Source of the DNA: Frankia sp. QA3
GTDB taxonomy: Bacteria; Actinomycetota; Actinomycetes; Frankiales; Frankiaceae
Assembly (NCBI RefSeq): GCF_000262465.1
Contig: NZ_CM001489.1
Coordinates: forward strand, 4,750,590 to 4,814,589
Reading direction: 5' to 3'
Length of the DNA: 64,000 nt
Each line of letters starts with the position of its first letter. The first letter of the stretch is position 1. Below the pieces are notes generated by a model, which did no database searches, was not told the DNA's origin, and saw nothing but the letters and a program-made list of their open reading frames with translations. Below are positions 53,698 through 62,545 of the stretch, piece after piece. The translations under genes were made by a program, and so were the position numbers.

Positions 53698-55389
53698 GTG
53701 CTAAGACCACTGACCGATACCGACCCCCGGATGGTGGGGCCGTACCGCCTGCACAACCGCATCGGCGCCGGCGGCATGGGCGTCGTCTACCTCGGGTTCG
53801 GTGACGGGGAGCAGCCGGTCGCGGTGAAGGTGCCGCACGAGGCGTATGCCAGCGACCCGGAGTTCCGGGCACGGTTCCGTTCGGAGGTCACGGCCGCGCG
53901 GCACGTGCGGGCGAGCACCGTCGCCAGGGTGATCAACGCCGAGGTGGAGGGCCCGCGGCCGTGGCTGGCGACGGAGTACGTGCCGGGCCCGACGCTGCAC
54001 GCCGCCGTGCTGGAGCACGGGCCGCTCGTCGACCGGCATCTCGACGGCCTCACGATCGGGCTCGCCGCCGCGCTGGAGGCCATCCACGGCGCCGGGGTCG
54101 TGCACCGCGACCTGAAACCCGCCAACATCGTCATGTCCTGGGCCGGGCCGAAGGTCATCGACTTCGGCGTCGCCCGCTCGGCCGAGTACACCGGCTACAC
54201 CCAGGCCGGCGAGCTGGTCGGGACGATCGCGTGGATGTCCCCCGAGCAGCTCGACGGGCAGACGGCGAGCCCCGCCTCGGACATCTTCGCCTGGGCCTGC
54301 TGCGTGGTGTTCGCCGCGACCGGGCGGCGTCCCTTCCGCGGCGAGTCCCAGGAGATCGTCGCGCTGCGGATCGGGGCGGCCGAACCGGAGCTGGACGGCA
54401 CGCCCGACCGACTGCTCGACTCGGTTTCCCGCTGCCTGGCGAAGGATCCCGCGCAGCGGCTCCCGGCCGGCGAGCTCGTCCAACTGCTCACCCGCCGGCT
54501 CTCCCTGCCCACGACCGCCGTCCGTTCCGAGGCACTCCTCGCCGCCCCGACGACCGGTGCCCCTCTCGCACCCGATTCTTACCCCGGCGAGGACCGCGAC
54601 CGCGCAGATCATGACGAGACCCGGTTGGCACGCCAGCCCGGCCCGCCGCCGACCCCACCGCCGACCCCGTCGCCGCGGCCGGGTTCGACCCCCGGTCCGC
54701 GGCGGCTCCTTCCCGCCCTTCCGGACCTCTCCGGCGACCCGCCGCCCTGCGCCGCCGACGACCAGCCCGCCGACGACCAGCCCGCCGACGACCAGCCCGC
54801 CGACGACCAGGCCGCCAACGCCGGTGCCCCGCAGGCCGGCGACGCCAGTGCCGGCGACGCCAGTGCCGCGCAGGCCGTCACCGCCGGCAAGGGCGGCCCG
54901 CCCGCCGCGCCCACGGCGGTCCGGCCAGCGGCCTTGCCACCCGGGATCATGCTCGCGCTACTCGCTGTCGGTGGGCTCACCGGTGCGCTCGGGGTCTGGG
55001 CGGCGGGCACCGCCCGGGCGGGCCACGCGGTCCTCGGCCCCGCGGCCGCCACGGTCATCGGCGCGATCTGCGCCCAGATGCTGTTCCTGAGCAATCGCGC
55101 GATCGGTGTCGCGATCACCGTCCTGGCCGCCTTCGCCGGCTCCGGCGGCGGGGTGCTGCTGGCCCGGGCCCTGGATGTCGACGAACCCGGCCGGGTGCTG
55201 CTGTCCGTGGCGGTGGCCCTGGTCGTGGCCACGGCCTGCGCGTTCGCCATGATGCCGTCCCGCCCGCCTACCACGGAGCCGCACCCGGTGGTGCCTTCGG
55301 ACCCGGGCGGGGGCCCGGCGTCCGACCCGAGGGCGTCGGTGCAGGACGCCGACGATGTCGGGCGGCCCCTGTTCCGCCCGGCGCCCTGA
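53698..55389 (+). CDS. transmembrane Ser/Thr protein kinase
   Basis: A 563-residue eukaryotic-like kinase. IGAGGMGVVYLGFGDGEQPV and VAVKVP give the Gly loop and Lys; VVHRDLKPANIVMSW the catalytic loop; VIDFGVARSAE the DFG; GTIAWMSPEQLDGQ the activation segment end. A Pro/Asp/Ala-rich linker follows with DDQPA repeated four times (15-bp repeat 54758-54815). Four hydrophobic segments (about 415-530) place the C-terminus in the membrane. GTG 53698 starts it after GGGGC. It follows the TAXI binding protein by 71 bases and may be co-transcribed, so the binding protein could feed it information. Confidence 0.9.
   Translation: MLRPLTDTDPRMVGPYRLHNRIGAGGMGVVYLGFGDGEQPVAVKVPHEAYASDPEFRARFRSEVTAARHVRASTVARVINAEVEGPRPWLATEYVPGPTLHAAVLEHGPLVDRHLDGLTIGLAAALEAIHGAGVVHRDLKPANIVMSWAGPKVIDFGVARSAEYTGYTQAGELVGTIAWMSPEQLDGQTASPASDIFAWACCVVFAATGRRPFRGESQEIVALRIGAAEPELDGTPDRLLDSVSRCLAKDPAQRLPAGELVQLLTRRLSLPTTAVRSEALLAAPTTGAPLAPDSYPGEDRDRADHDETRLARQPGPPPTPPPTPSPRPGSTPGPRRLLPALPDLSGDPPPCAADDQPADDQPADDQPADDQAANAGAPQAGDASAGDASAAQAVTAGKGGPPAAPTAVRPAALPPGIMLALLAVGGLTGALGVWAAGTARAGHAVLGPAAATVIGAICAQMLFLSNRAIGVAITVLAAFAGSGGGVLLARALDVDEPGRVLLSVAVALVVATACAFAMMPSRPPTTEPHPVVPSDPGGGPASDPRASVQDADDVGRPLFRPAP
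54758..54815 (+). repeat. 15-bp coding repeat (DDQPA), four copies
   Basis: GACGACCAGCCCGCC repeats three times exactly, with a fourth diverged copy, in the linker between kinase and membrane domains. Confidence 0.85.
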
Positions 55390-55582
55390 CGCCGGCGGCC
55401 GGTCGGGGACGAGGTGCCGCCGCTGCCCGCAACGCGGGTGACTCACACCATGACTTCACGACGAAGACGCAGATCAGCGCGGGCATGCCGGCCGGCCCAA
55501 GGCGGCGACCCGACGCCGGTCGTGATATTTCGGTTCACCTGGGAAGCTGGCCTGCGACAATGAACGAAGCCAAGGGGGTGTC

Positions 55583-57673
55583 GTGGCTGCCGTTCCGATA
55601 GGCAACCGCGTGGTGGCGGGCCGATACCGACTCGTCGCGCGTCTGGGTGCGGGTGCGATGGGAACGGTCTGGCGTGCCTTCGATTCCGTCCTGGAGACCG
55701 AGGCGGCGCTCAAGGAGATCGAGTTCGCCGGCGGGGTCGCGGGCGCCGAGCGGGCGGACCGGGTCGAGCGGGCGTTGCGCGAGGCGCGGCACGCCGCCAA
55801 GCTGCGCGGCCATCCCCACGTGGTCACGATCCTCGACGTCGTCCTCGAGCACGGCCTGCCCTGGATCGTGATGGAGCTCGTGCCGTCCCGGTCCCTGTTC
55901 GAGGTCGTGCGGGACGACGGCCCGCTGCCCGTCGCCGAGGTCGCCCGGATCGGGATCGCGGTGCTCGACGCCCTCGTCGCCGCCCGCGACCACGGCATCG
56001 TCCACCGGGACGTCAAACCGTCCAACGTGCTGATCGGGACCGACGGCCGGGTCGTGCTCACCGACTTCGGCATCGCCACCGGCGACGGCGATCCGACCCT
56101 GACGGTCACCGGCGTGCTGGGAACACCCCTCTACATGGCGCCGGAGCGACTCGACAACCGGCCGGCGACCTTCGAGGCGGACCTGTTCAGCCTGGGGGGC
56201 ACGCTGTACTACGCCGTCGAGGGGCACCCGCCGTTCGAGCGGGACAGCTTCGGCGCGATGCTGGCCGCCGTCCTGCTGCACCCACCCGCCCCGACTCGAC
56301 GGGCCGGCGCCCTCGCCCCGGTGCTCGACGGCCTGCTGGCGAAGGACCCCACCCGGCGCCTGGTTCCAGCCCGAATCCGGGAGCTGCTCGAGCAGGTCGC
56401 CCGCTCCCGGTCGCAGCCCGGGGTGGGTCGCCTGGACGGCCTGTCCTGGCACCTGCGGTACACCGGGCCGCCCGGCGGGGACGCGGGCGCCCCGGGCCGT
56501 TTCACCGGCTTGCTGCCGGGGGCCCCGGCGGATCCCGCCCCGCCCGGCACCGGCAGCGCCACCGGCGCGGGCGGACCGGCCGGCGGTCTCGACGACTGCG
56601 ACGAGGCGACCCGGCTGGCCGGCAGCACCAGCCATCAGCCGCCCCCCGGCCGGCCGCCGACGCAGTTCCCCGAGCCACCCGAGCCACCCGAGCCACGAGC
56701 GTCACCCACCGCCCCGCCGGACACCGGCGATGCGGATGTGCCGGCGCGGCCGGCCGAACCGGCGCATCCGGGTCGTCCGGCGGCGCCGGCGGAGCTCACC
56801 GCCGTGGAGCAGGACGGAGCGGTGCTGCTGCGCTGGGCGCCGTCGGTCACCCCGGGCGCCTCCTACCGGGTGTCGCGGGTTCTCGAGGACCCGTCCGCGC
56901 CGAACGGCCGCCGCGAACGCAGCCTGGGCATCACCACCGGCACCGAGCTGTTCGACGCCGGGGCGCCCAGGGGGGTCCCGCACTGGCACGAGGTGGTCGC
57001 GTTGGTCGCCGACTCCTCGGGCCGGCTGCGTTCGACGCCGATCCGCACGCCGACCCGCACGCTGCTGCCGCCGGTCACCGCGCTGCGGGCCAGCATGTCC
57101 GGCGATGCGGTCGCACTGTCCTGGCGGCCCATGCCGGAGCGCGACGAGGTGACGATCGAGCGGACGTTCGCCGAGACCTCGCCGCTGTCGGGGGCGAAGC
57201 GCCGGTTCCGCGGCGCCGGCGGCTACTTCCTCGACGAGGACACGGCGCCCGGCGCGGTCTACCGCTACCGGGTGTGGGCAGCCGGGCCGGACGGCTCGGA
57301 CGCGCTGGCCCCCTCCGGGGCGGCGGAGGTGGTGGTCCGGGTCGTCGCCCGGCCGCGGCCGGTGCTGGACCTGGAGGCGCGTGCCACGCTTGGCGGGACC
57401 GTGCTGCGGTGGACGACCGTGCCCGGGGCCGTCGTCCGGATCTACGCGACGGAGGCTCCCGAGCAGGCCGGGCTGGCCGGCACCGGCCCGTTCGGACCAG
57501 CCGACCACGAGGTCGGCGTGGGCTCGCTGGAGGGTCGGGCCCGGCTGGTCGGGGAGAGCCGCCGCGGACGCCTCGTCGACCGGCAGCCGACCGGCACAGT
57601 CGTCTACACGCCGATCACGATCGCCGAGGACCGGGCCGTGATCGGCGCGGCGGTCAGCCACAGCGGGGACTGA
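55583..57673 (+). CDS. Ser/Thr protein kinase with C-terminal Ig/FN3-like domains
   Basis: A 696-residue kinase. LGAGAMGTVWRAFDSV and AALKEI supply Gly loop and Lys (the usual VAIK is altered to AALK), IVHRDVKPSNVLIG the catalytic loop, DFGIATGDGD the DFG and GTPLYMAPERLD the activation end. After a Pro-rich linker (about 290-400) come three beta-rich segments (LTAVEQDGAVLLRWAPSVTP, LRASMSGDAVALSWRPMPER, LEARATLGGTVLRWTTVPGA), each beginning like an FN3/Ig repeat. There is no membrane segment. GTG 55583 follows GGGGG. Such repeats could bind partner proteins or wall material. Confidence 0.88.
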   Translation: MAAVPIGNRVVAGRYRLVARLGAGAMGTVWRAFDSVLETEAALKEIEFAGGVAGAERADRVERALREARHAAKLRGHPHVVTILDVVLEHGLPWIVMELVPSRSLFEVVRDDGPLPVAEVARIGIAVLDALVAARDHGIVHRDVKPSNVLIGTDGRVVLTDFGIATGDGDPTLTVTGVLGTPLYMAPERLDNRPATFEADLFSLGGTLYYAVEGHPPFERDSFGAMLAAVLLHPPAPTRRAGALAPVLDGLLAKDPTRRLVPARIRELLEQVARSRSQPGVGRLDGLSWHLRYTGPPGGDAGAPGRFTGLLPGAPADPAPPGTGSATGAGGPAGGLDDCDEATRLAGSTSHQPPPGRPPTQFPEPPEPPEPRASPTAPPDTGDADVPARPAEPAHPGRPAAPAELTAVEQDGAVLLRWAPSVTPGASYRVSRVLEDPSAPNGRRERSLGITTGTELFDAGAPRGVPHWHEVVALVADSSGRLRSTPIRTPTRTLLPPVTALRASMSGDAVALSWRPMPERDEVTIERTFAETSPLSGAKRRFRGAGGYFLDEDTAPGAVYRYRVWAAGPDGSDALAPSGAAEVVVRVVARPRPVLDLEARATLGGTVLRWTTVPGAVVRIYATEAPEQAGLAGTGPFGPADHEVGVGSLEGRARLVGESRRGRLVDRQPTGTVVYTPITIAEDRAVIGAAVSHSGD

Positions 57674-57693
57674 CCGGCGCCGCCGCGGGCGCG

Positions 57694-58602
57694 TCAGTCC
57701 GGCGGGCGGCCGCCGGTCAGCGTGGTGAGTCGTTGCGCCGCGACCAGCAGCCGGTCGACCATGGCCGCGCGCCGCGCCGTGTCCAGCGTCTGCGCGGCGA
57801 CCAGGCCGAGGGCCACGGCGACCCGCCCGTCCCGGCCGAACACGGGCGCGCAGATCTCACCGACGGGCCACGACTTCGCCTCGTCCGGGTCGAGGACCTC
57901 GTAGTCGCGCTCGGCGAGAGTCCGCAGCAGCTCGTCACGCTTCTGGCGCGGGCCGGGGTCGGTCGGCGCGTCCGCGATCTGGTCGAGCACGTCGCGCAGC
58001 CGCCAGCGCAGCGCGTCCTCCACCGTCACCGAGTAGCCCCGTTCCCGCACGGCATCGATGGCCCGCAGATGCCGGCGCGCCGGCCCACCCGCCCGGGCGA
58101 TGTCCGCGGAGGCGATGTCCGCGGAGGCGAGCCAGGCGTCGACGGTGCCGGTGGGCGCCCAGGCCAGGTGCACGGCGCCGACGGGCGGGCGCAACGGCAG
58201 CGTCTGGCCGACCCGCATGGACAGCCCGAACAGGGCGGAGCGGGGAACGCGGGCCAGGACGAGCAGGCTGTCCGCGAAGGTCATGGTCGCGAACGTCTCG
58301 ATGTCGAGGTCCGCGGTCAGCGACTCCAGCTCCGCGCGCGCCAGCCGCGCCAGCCGCGCCCGGTCCCCGTCGGCGGCGGCGACCGCCAGCGCCGACGGAC
58401 CCAGGGCGTACGTACGGCGCCCGTCGTCGCGGTGGACGAACCCCTGCTCGACCAGGGCGAGCAGCATCGCCTGGCAGGTGCTCTTGTCCATGCCGACGGC
58501 CCGGGCCAGCTCCGAGAGCGAGTAGCCGGACTCGCCGTGGCCGCCGAGGAAACTCAGCAGGCGGCCGACCCGGGCGGCCGACCCGGACGGCTTCACCGCC
58601 AC
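57694..58602 (-). CDS. IclR-family transcriptional regulator
   Basis: A 302-residue protein. The N-terminal winged helix (GESGYSLSELARAVGMDKST, ALVEQGFVHRDDGRRTYALG) and the effector domain (LARVPRSALFGLSMRVGQTL, FGRDGRVAVALGLVAAQTLD) are typical of IclR. A tandem ASADI duplication (15-bp DNA repeat near 58098-58127) lies in the effector domain. ATG 58602 has no strong ribosome site. It diverges from the methyltransferase gene across 240 bases, so it may control that gene; the effector is unknown. Confidence 0.9.
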   Translation of the reverse strand: MAVKPSGSAARVGRLLSFLGGHGESGYSLSELARAVGMDKSTCQAMLLALVEQGFVHRDDGRRTYALGPSALAVAAADGDRARLARLARAELESLTADLDIETFATMTFADSLLVLARVPRSALFGLSMRVGQTLPLRPPVGAVHLAWAPTGTVDAWLASADIASADIARAGGPARRHLRAIDAVRERGYSVTVEDALRWRLRDVLDQIADAPTDPGPRQKRDELLRTLAERDYEVLDPDEAKSWPVGEICAPVFGRDGRVAVALGLVAAQTLDTARRAAMVDRLLVAAQRLTTLTGGRPPD

Positions 58603-58840
58603 CGTAACGACCTCACCACCGCGGCGCCGACCTCCACGGCCGCCTGACCGACATCCACAGCCACCGGCAGACCCTCCCCCATCGTCGGTGATGTTTCGGG
58701 ACGACCGGGATCATCTCCCGACCACGCCGGTCGGGCCAGCCGTCCGCGGGCGTCCGGGAACGCACAGGCCACCGGGCGGCGAGCGGTCGCTCCCGCGGCG
58801 ACCAGCCCCGCCGGGCGCCGCCACGCGTCCGGATGCCAGC

Positions 58841-59761
58841 ATGACCACCGTGGGCAGTCCAGACGACGACGCCGCCACCAGCGGCACGATCGACAGCACA
58901 GGCATGATCGACAGCGCCGACACGATCGACGGCATCGACGGCATCGACGGCGGTGAGCAGCCACCCGCCTACGGTTACCTCGACATAGACCCCGACACCG
59001 CCCGGCGGGCCAGCCGCATCTACTGGGACGACGCGGCCGCGGACTACCAGGCCGAACACGGCGCCTTCCTCGGTGACAGCGACTTCTGCTGGAGCCCCGA
59101 GGGGCTGCGCGAATCCGAGCTCCGCCTGCTCGGCGACGTGGCCGGCCGCACGGTCCTGGAGGTCGGCTGCGGCGGCGCCCAGTGCGCGCGGTGGCTGCGG
59201 CGGCAGGGCGCCCGGGTGGTCGGCTTCGATCTGTCCGGCGGCCAGCTCGCCCAGGCCCGCGCCTACGCGGCCCGCACCGGCATCGAGGTGGCGCTGGTCC
59301 AGGCCGACGCGGTCGCGCTCCCGTTCGCGAACGAAAGCGTCGACGTGGCCTGCTCGGCGTTCGGCGCGGTCCCGTTCGTGGCCGACAGCGGGGCGGTGAT
59401 GCGGGAGGTCGCCCGGGTGCTGCGGCCCGGCGGGCGCTGGGTGTTCTCGACGACCCATCCGTTCGTGTGGTGCCTGCCGGACGATCCGGACGAGAACGGG
59501 CTGCGGGTATTCCACAGCTACTTCGACCGGCGCGCCTATACCGAGCACGACGAGCAGGGTCAGGCGATCTACACGGAGACGCACCGCACGATCGGCGACC
59601 GGGTCCGCGAGATCGTCGCGGCCGGGCTGGTCCTGCACGACATCATCGAGCCGGAATGGCCGACCGGCCAGGAGCGGACCTGGGGTCAGTGGGGGCCGGT
59701 GCGCGGCGGGTACGTGCCCTCGACCTCCATCTTCGTCACGAGCCGGCCACCGGCCCGCTAA
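58841..59761 (+). CDS. class I SAM-dependent methyltransferase
   Basis: A 306-residue enzyme. TVLEVGCGGAQCARWLRRQG is motif I, VGFDLSGGQLAQARAYAART motif post-I, and ALPFANESVDVACSAFGAVP motif II, followed by LRPGGRWVFSTTHPF. The first 50 residues are Asp/Gly/Ile/Thr-rich (DSTGMIDSADTIDGIDGIDG), probably a disordered lead with short repeats. ATG 58841 is the first usable start; no strong ribosome site. It is a small-molecule type methyltransferase close to actinobacterial sequences; substrate unknown. It is divergent from the IclR gene. Confidence 0.9.
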   Translation: MTTVGSPDDDAATSGTIDSTGMIDSADTIDGIDGIDGGEQPPAYGYLDIDPDTARRASRIYWDDAAADYQAEHGAFLGDSDFCWSPEGLRESELRLLGDVAGRTVLEVGCGGAQCARWLRRQGARVVGFDLSGGQLAQARAYAARTGIEVALVQADAVALPFANESVDVACSAFGAVPFVADSGAVMREVARVLRPGGRWVFSTTHPFVWCLPDDPDENGLRVFHSYFDRRAYTEHDEQGQAIYTETHRTIGDRVREIVAAGLVLHDIIEPEWPTGQERTWGQWGPVRGGYVPSTSIFVTSRPPAR

Positions 59762-59879
59762 TTTCCGGCCCGGCAGGTGTTACGGCACCGAGGCCGGGCA
59801 AACCCTCCTCAGGCGTCACCGGATAAGCCGGAAATAGGAACGACATCCGACCGGAAAACGACGAAGGGGAGGCATCACG

Positions 59880-60020
59880 ATGAAGATTCTGCGGCGAATG
59901 CGGAATGAAGTTCGGCACGACGTCAACCAGGCGGACCGTTCCGCCGCGCGCGGGCTGCGACGTCTGCGCCGGCGGCGGAGCCGGACCGCCTCCTCCACCA
60001 CCACCGGCACTCGCTACTGA
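59880..60020 (+). CDS. 46-residue basic small protein
   Basis: A short gene with an excellent ribosome site (GGGGAGG, seven bases before ATG 59880). It encodes MKILRRMRNEVRHDVNQADR followed by an Arg-rich stretch RGLRRLRRRRSRTASS and a Thr tail. The strong ribosome site and the terminator right after it argue that it is real. Its basic character suggests binding to nucleic acid, membrane or an acidic protein. It follows the methyltransferase gene by about 120 bases. Confidence 0.6.
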   Translation: MKILRRMRNEVRHDVNQADRSAARGLRRLRRRRSRTASSTTTGTRY

Positions 60021-60046
60021 TCGCAGTAGCGACGACGGACCCGGGC

Positions 60047-60092
60047 GACCCCGGGGTTCTCCAGCGGGCACCCGCTGGGGAACCCCGGGGTC
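60047..60092. terminator. 22-bp hairpin, strong terminator-like
   Basis: The arm GACCCCGGGGTTCTCCAGCG... (22 bp, 60047-60068) pairs with 60071-60092 with a single G-T wobble and a two-base gap, so the stem is almost continuous. It starts 26 bases after the small protein's stop and is followed by TTCTGCTGT. This is the most stable hairpin noticed in the window. Confidence 0.8.
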
Positions 60093-60099
60093 TTCTGCT

Positions 60100-60142
60100 G
60101 TCCGAGGGTCTCCCACCGGCGATCTGAGGGTCTCCCACCGGC
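60100..60142. repeat. direct repeat of GAGGGTCTCCCACCGGCG
   Basis: Two copies of an 18-bp sequence, GAGGGTCTCCCACCGGCG, lie 24 bp apart directly after the hairpin. Confidence 0.7.
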
Positions 60143-60316
60143 GGACCGCCAGCCCCCGAACACGAACGCCGGCCGGCCTGGATGCGGCGAGCGAGGAACG
60201 ACTCGCTCAACGCAACGCCAGGTTGTCCCACTGTGCACACAACGCCCGAGGGCGCGGGGAGGTACCCCGATCGCCCCCGTTATGGTGGGCCCCGCATTCG
60301 CCGTTGGGGGCAGACC

Positions 60317-60877
60317 GTGTATCACGCTCACTCCGCACCCGGAGATGCCACGTTCAGGCGCGGCAATCCGGGGGTCCGCGCGTGCACGAGTGTGGCGCTG
60401 GCCGTGGCGCTGCTCGGCCTCGCGGCCGGGTGCTCCTCCGGCGGCGACACCGCCTCGTTCACCCCGGCGCCGCACGCGACGCGGGTCGCGCCCACCGTCG
60501 AGGCAGATCCGCTGCCGCCGCTGAGCAAGTTCATCACCCAGCCGGACGGCAGCCAGGTGACGACGGTCAGCGCCGATTACCTGTTCGACTCGAACAGCAG
60601 CGAGCTGCGGGGGGAGGCGAGGACCGCGTTGCAGCAGATCCTGCCCGCGATCCGCGAGCACCCCGGCTCCATCTCGGTGATCGGCTACAGCGACGGGCTG
60701 GGGCGAACCGAGGACAACCAGAAGCTGTCGCTGGAGCGGGCGAAGTCCGTCGAGGCGTGGCTGGCGACGCAGAACATCCCCAGCTCCGTGCTGGATGTCG
60801 AGGGCAGGGGCGAACAAGGCGCGCAGGACGGCGTCGCCGACGCGAGCCGACGCCGAGTGGAGATCGTGCTTCGATGA
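60317..60877 (+). CDS. OmpA-family lipoprotein
   Basis: A 186-residue lipoprotein from GTG 60317 (GGGGG six bases upstream). Signal CTSVALAVALLGLAAGC with lipobox Cys near residue 40, then a Thr/Pro linker. The C-terminal 105 residues are an OmpA-type peptidoglycan-binding domain: SADYLFDSNSSELRGEARTA, ISVIGYSDGLGRTEDNQKLS and LERAKSVEAWLATQNIPSSV give the DSnxxxL, GYSDxxG and NQxLSxxRAxxV pattern. It is the first gene of a four-gene run and overlaps the next one as ATGA. Confidence 0.92.
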   Translation: MYHAHSAPGDATFRRGNPGVRACTSVALAVALLGLAAGCSSGGDTASFTPAPHATRVAPTVEADPLPPLSKFITQPDGSQVTTVSADYLFDSNSSELRGEARTALQQILPAIREHPGSISVIGYSDGLGRTEDNQKLSLERAKSVEAWLATQNIPSSVLDVEGRGEQGAQDGVADASRRRVEIVLR

Positions 60878-61746
60878 CCTGCGACGTTTCCGCCTGTCCG
60901 CCGGCGACCCCGGGCGCGGCCGGCACGGGCGTGCCCGCGGCCCGCCGCCGGGGCAGCCACCTGCGCGGCCGGCTGGCCGGCCTGGTGGCGGTGGCCATGC
61001 TCGCGGCGCCGATGCTCGCGGCCTGCGACGCCGGCAGCCTGCTCGGCACGTCCAAGGCGGCCGGCCCGCTCGACTGCTCCCAGTACCAGGAGTCCACGCC
61101 CGAGGCCGGCGCGCCGCTGCTGCTGGTGCTGCTCGACGTGACCGACAACTCGACCGCGACCGCGCAGCGCGTCGCAACCCGGGTGCAGCCCTACCTCGAC
61201 ACGGCGCTGAAGGACGGCTCCTACATTCGGCTGGTTGCCAGTGGCGGCGCAGCCATGACGTACTCGGACTGCTTCCACGGCGACCGGCTGTTCCAGATCA
61301 AACGAAACAACAACCGGCGCGAGGAGAAGGACCGGCTCGCCGCCGCCAAGGCGCTCGGCACGGAGATCGACCACGTCGTCCAGACCGAGCAGATCAGCCC
61401 CAAGGGAAGTGCCACGGGTCTGCTCGCCGGCATCAACGACGAGCTCAACACCGTCCGCTCCACGCCCGGCGTGAAGGTCACCGACGTGACCGTCCTCGTC
61501 TGGAGTGACCTGCTCGGCACCGGCCAGGACTCCGACTGCCTCAACGTCGACGGCAAGAAGGCGTCCGCGTCCATCGCCGAAGCCCTGGTGAAACGGTGCT
61601 TCGAGACCCAGCAGATCACCGCGGTCGGCAACGACAAGGTCCGGTTCCTCGGCGTCAACGAGGGCTCGGCGGATCGGCCGCAGCAGGATCTCGCCCGTTA
61701 CCTCAAGGGCGAACTGTGCCGACGGATCAGCAGTGACTGTAGCTAG
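60874..61746 (+). CDS. lipoprotein with vWA-like domain
   Basis: A 290-residue protein. A basic start then LAGLVAVAMLAAPMLAAC gives a lipobox with Cys near residue 51. The mature part has LLLVLLDVTDNSTATAQRVA (a DxTxxS variant of the vWA metal-binding DxSxS), VASGGAAMTYSDCFHGDRLF, GSATGLLAGINDELNTV and VTVLVWSDLLGTGQDSDCLN, the alternating pattern of a vWA/Rossmann fold. Six or more Cys in the mature part may form disulfides. ATGA overlap with the OmpA gene and a 14-base overlap with the next gene indicate one operon. The vWA call is tentative. Confidence 0.75.
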   Translation: MTCDVSACPPATPGAAGTGVPAARRRGSHLRGRLAGLVAVAMLAAPMLAACDAGSLLGTSKAAGPLDCSQYQESTPEAGAPLLLVLLDVTDNSTATAQRVATRVQPYLDTALKDGSYIRLVASGGAAMTYSDCFHGDRLFQIKRNNNRREEKDRLAAAKALGTEIDHVVQTEQISPKGSATGLLAGINDELNTVRSTPGVKVTDVTVLVWSDLLGTGQDSDCLNVDGKKASASIAEALVKRCFETQQITAVGNDKVRFLGVNEGSADRPQQDLARYLKGELCRRISSDCS

Positions 61747-62401
61747 CTCCACCATCCAGACCGTCCCAGCCGCCCGTGCGGCCGTGACCGCCGAGGCAGC
61801 GCCCGAGCTCCCGGAGCATCCCGTCCGCAACCGCCGCGGCACGCGCCACGCCGATCCATCCGAACCGCTGCTGGCCACGACGGCGCCGGTGAAACCCAAG
61901 CCGAGGAGACGACCGATGGGCGTCCTGCACGAGCCCGAGGACCAGCACTTCAGCCCAGCCCTGATGCGCTCGACGGTCGTGATCACCGGCTGCCTGGCCA
62001 TGCTCGCGGTGCTGGAGGTCTGGGTCTGGTTGACCCTGTCGTCCCCCTTCGCCAAGGTCTCCGTCACCGGATCAATGATCGTGACGGCGCTCAGCTTCTT
62101 CATCACCGGCAACACCTTCCGGCTGCGCGACATCCGGCGCCGGGTGGGCAACCGGGCTCGAGCCGGCCGGATCGCCCCGATCGACGCGCTGTCCACCCTG
62201 CCGCCGCGGGAGACGATCGCCCGCCGGTTCATGCTGGGCGCCGTCGGCGCCGTCGTCGGCGTCGGCACCCTCGTGCTGACCATGATCTTCTCGGGCGACG
62301 AGCAGCAGGGGGCGCGCGAGGCCATGGTCGCCTCGGTGCTCGGCATCGTCTGCGCCATGCTCTGCTTCGTCGGCGGGACCTTCGCCCGTCCCATCGACTG
62401 A
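61733..62401 (+). CDS. four-helix membrane protein of the OmpA operon
   Basis: A 222-residue protein that starts inside the preceding gene. After a 60-residue Pro/Ala/Arg-rich cytoplasmic lead come four hydrophobic segments (STVVITGCLAMLAVLEVWVW, VSVTGSMIVTALSFFITGN, RFMLGAVGAVVGVGTLVLTM, AMVASVLGIVCAMLCFVGGT) with a basic loop RLRDIRRRVGNRARAG between helices 2 and 3. No family recognised. It forms an operon with the OmpA and vWA-like lipoproteins. Confidence 0.78.
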   Translation: MTVASSTIQTVPAARAAVTAEAAPELPEHPVRNRRGTRHADPSEPLLATTAPVKPKPRRRPMGVLHEPEDQHFSPALMRSTVVITGCLAMLAVLEVWVWLTLSSPFAKVSVTGSMIVTALSFFITGNTFRLRDIRRRVGNRARAGRIAPIDALSTLPPRETIARRFMLGAVGAVVGVGTLVLTMIFSGDEQQGAREAMVASVLGIVCAMLCFVGGTFARPID

Positions 62402-62470
62402 CCGCCCGTCCCATCGACTGCCCGCCCGTCCCCGTCGACCTGACCGCCCGCCCGTCCCGACCGACCGCTC
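62398..62470. repeat. imperfect tandem repeat around the 3' end of the four-helix gene
   Basis: CGCCCGTCCCATCGACTG occurs twice and related CGCCCGTCCCC/GACC units follow, starting at the stop codon of the four-helix gene and reaching about 62470. Confidence 0.65.
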
Positions 62471-62545
62471 GTCCGCGACATGCCTGTCGAACCCCTCCGG
62501 CCGACCCCGGCGGGACCGACATCGGAAAAGTAGGAGCCTGAAACG

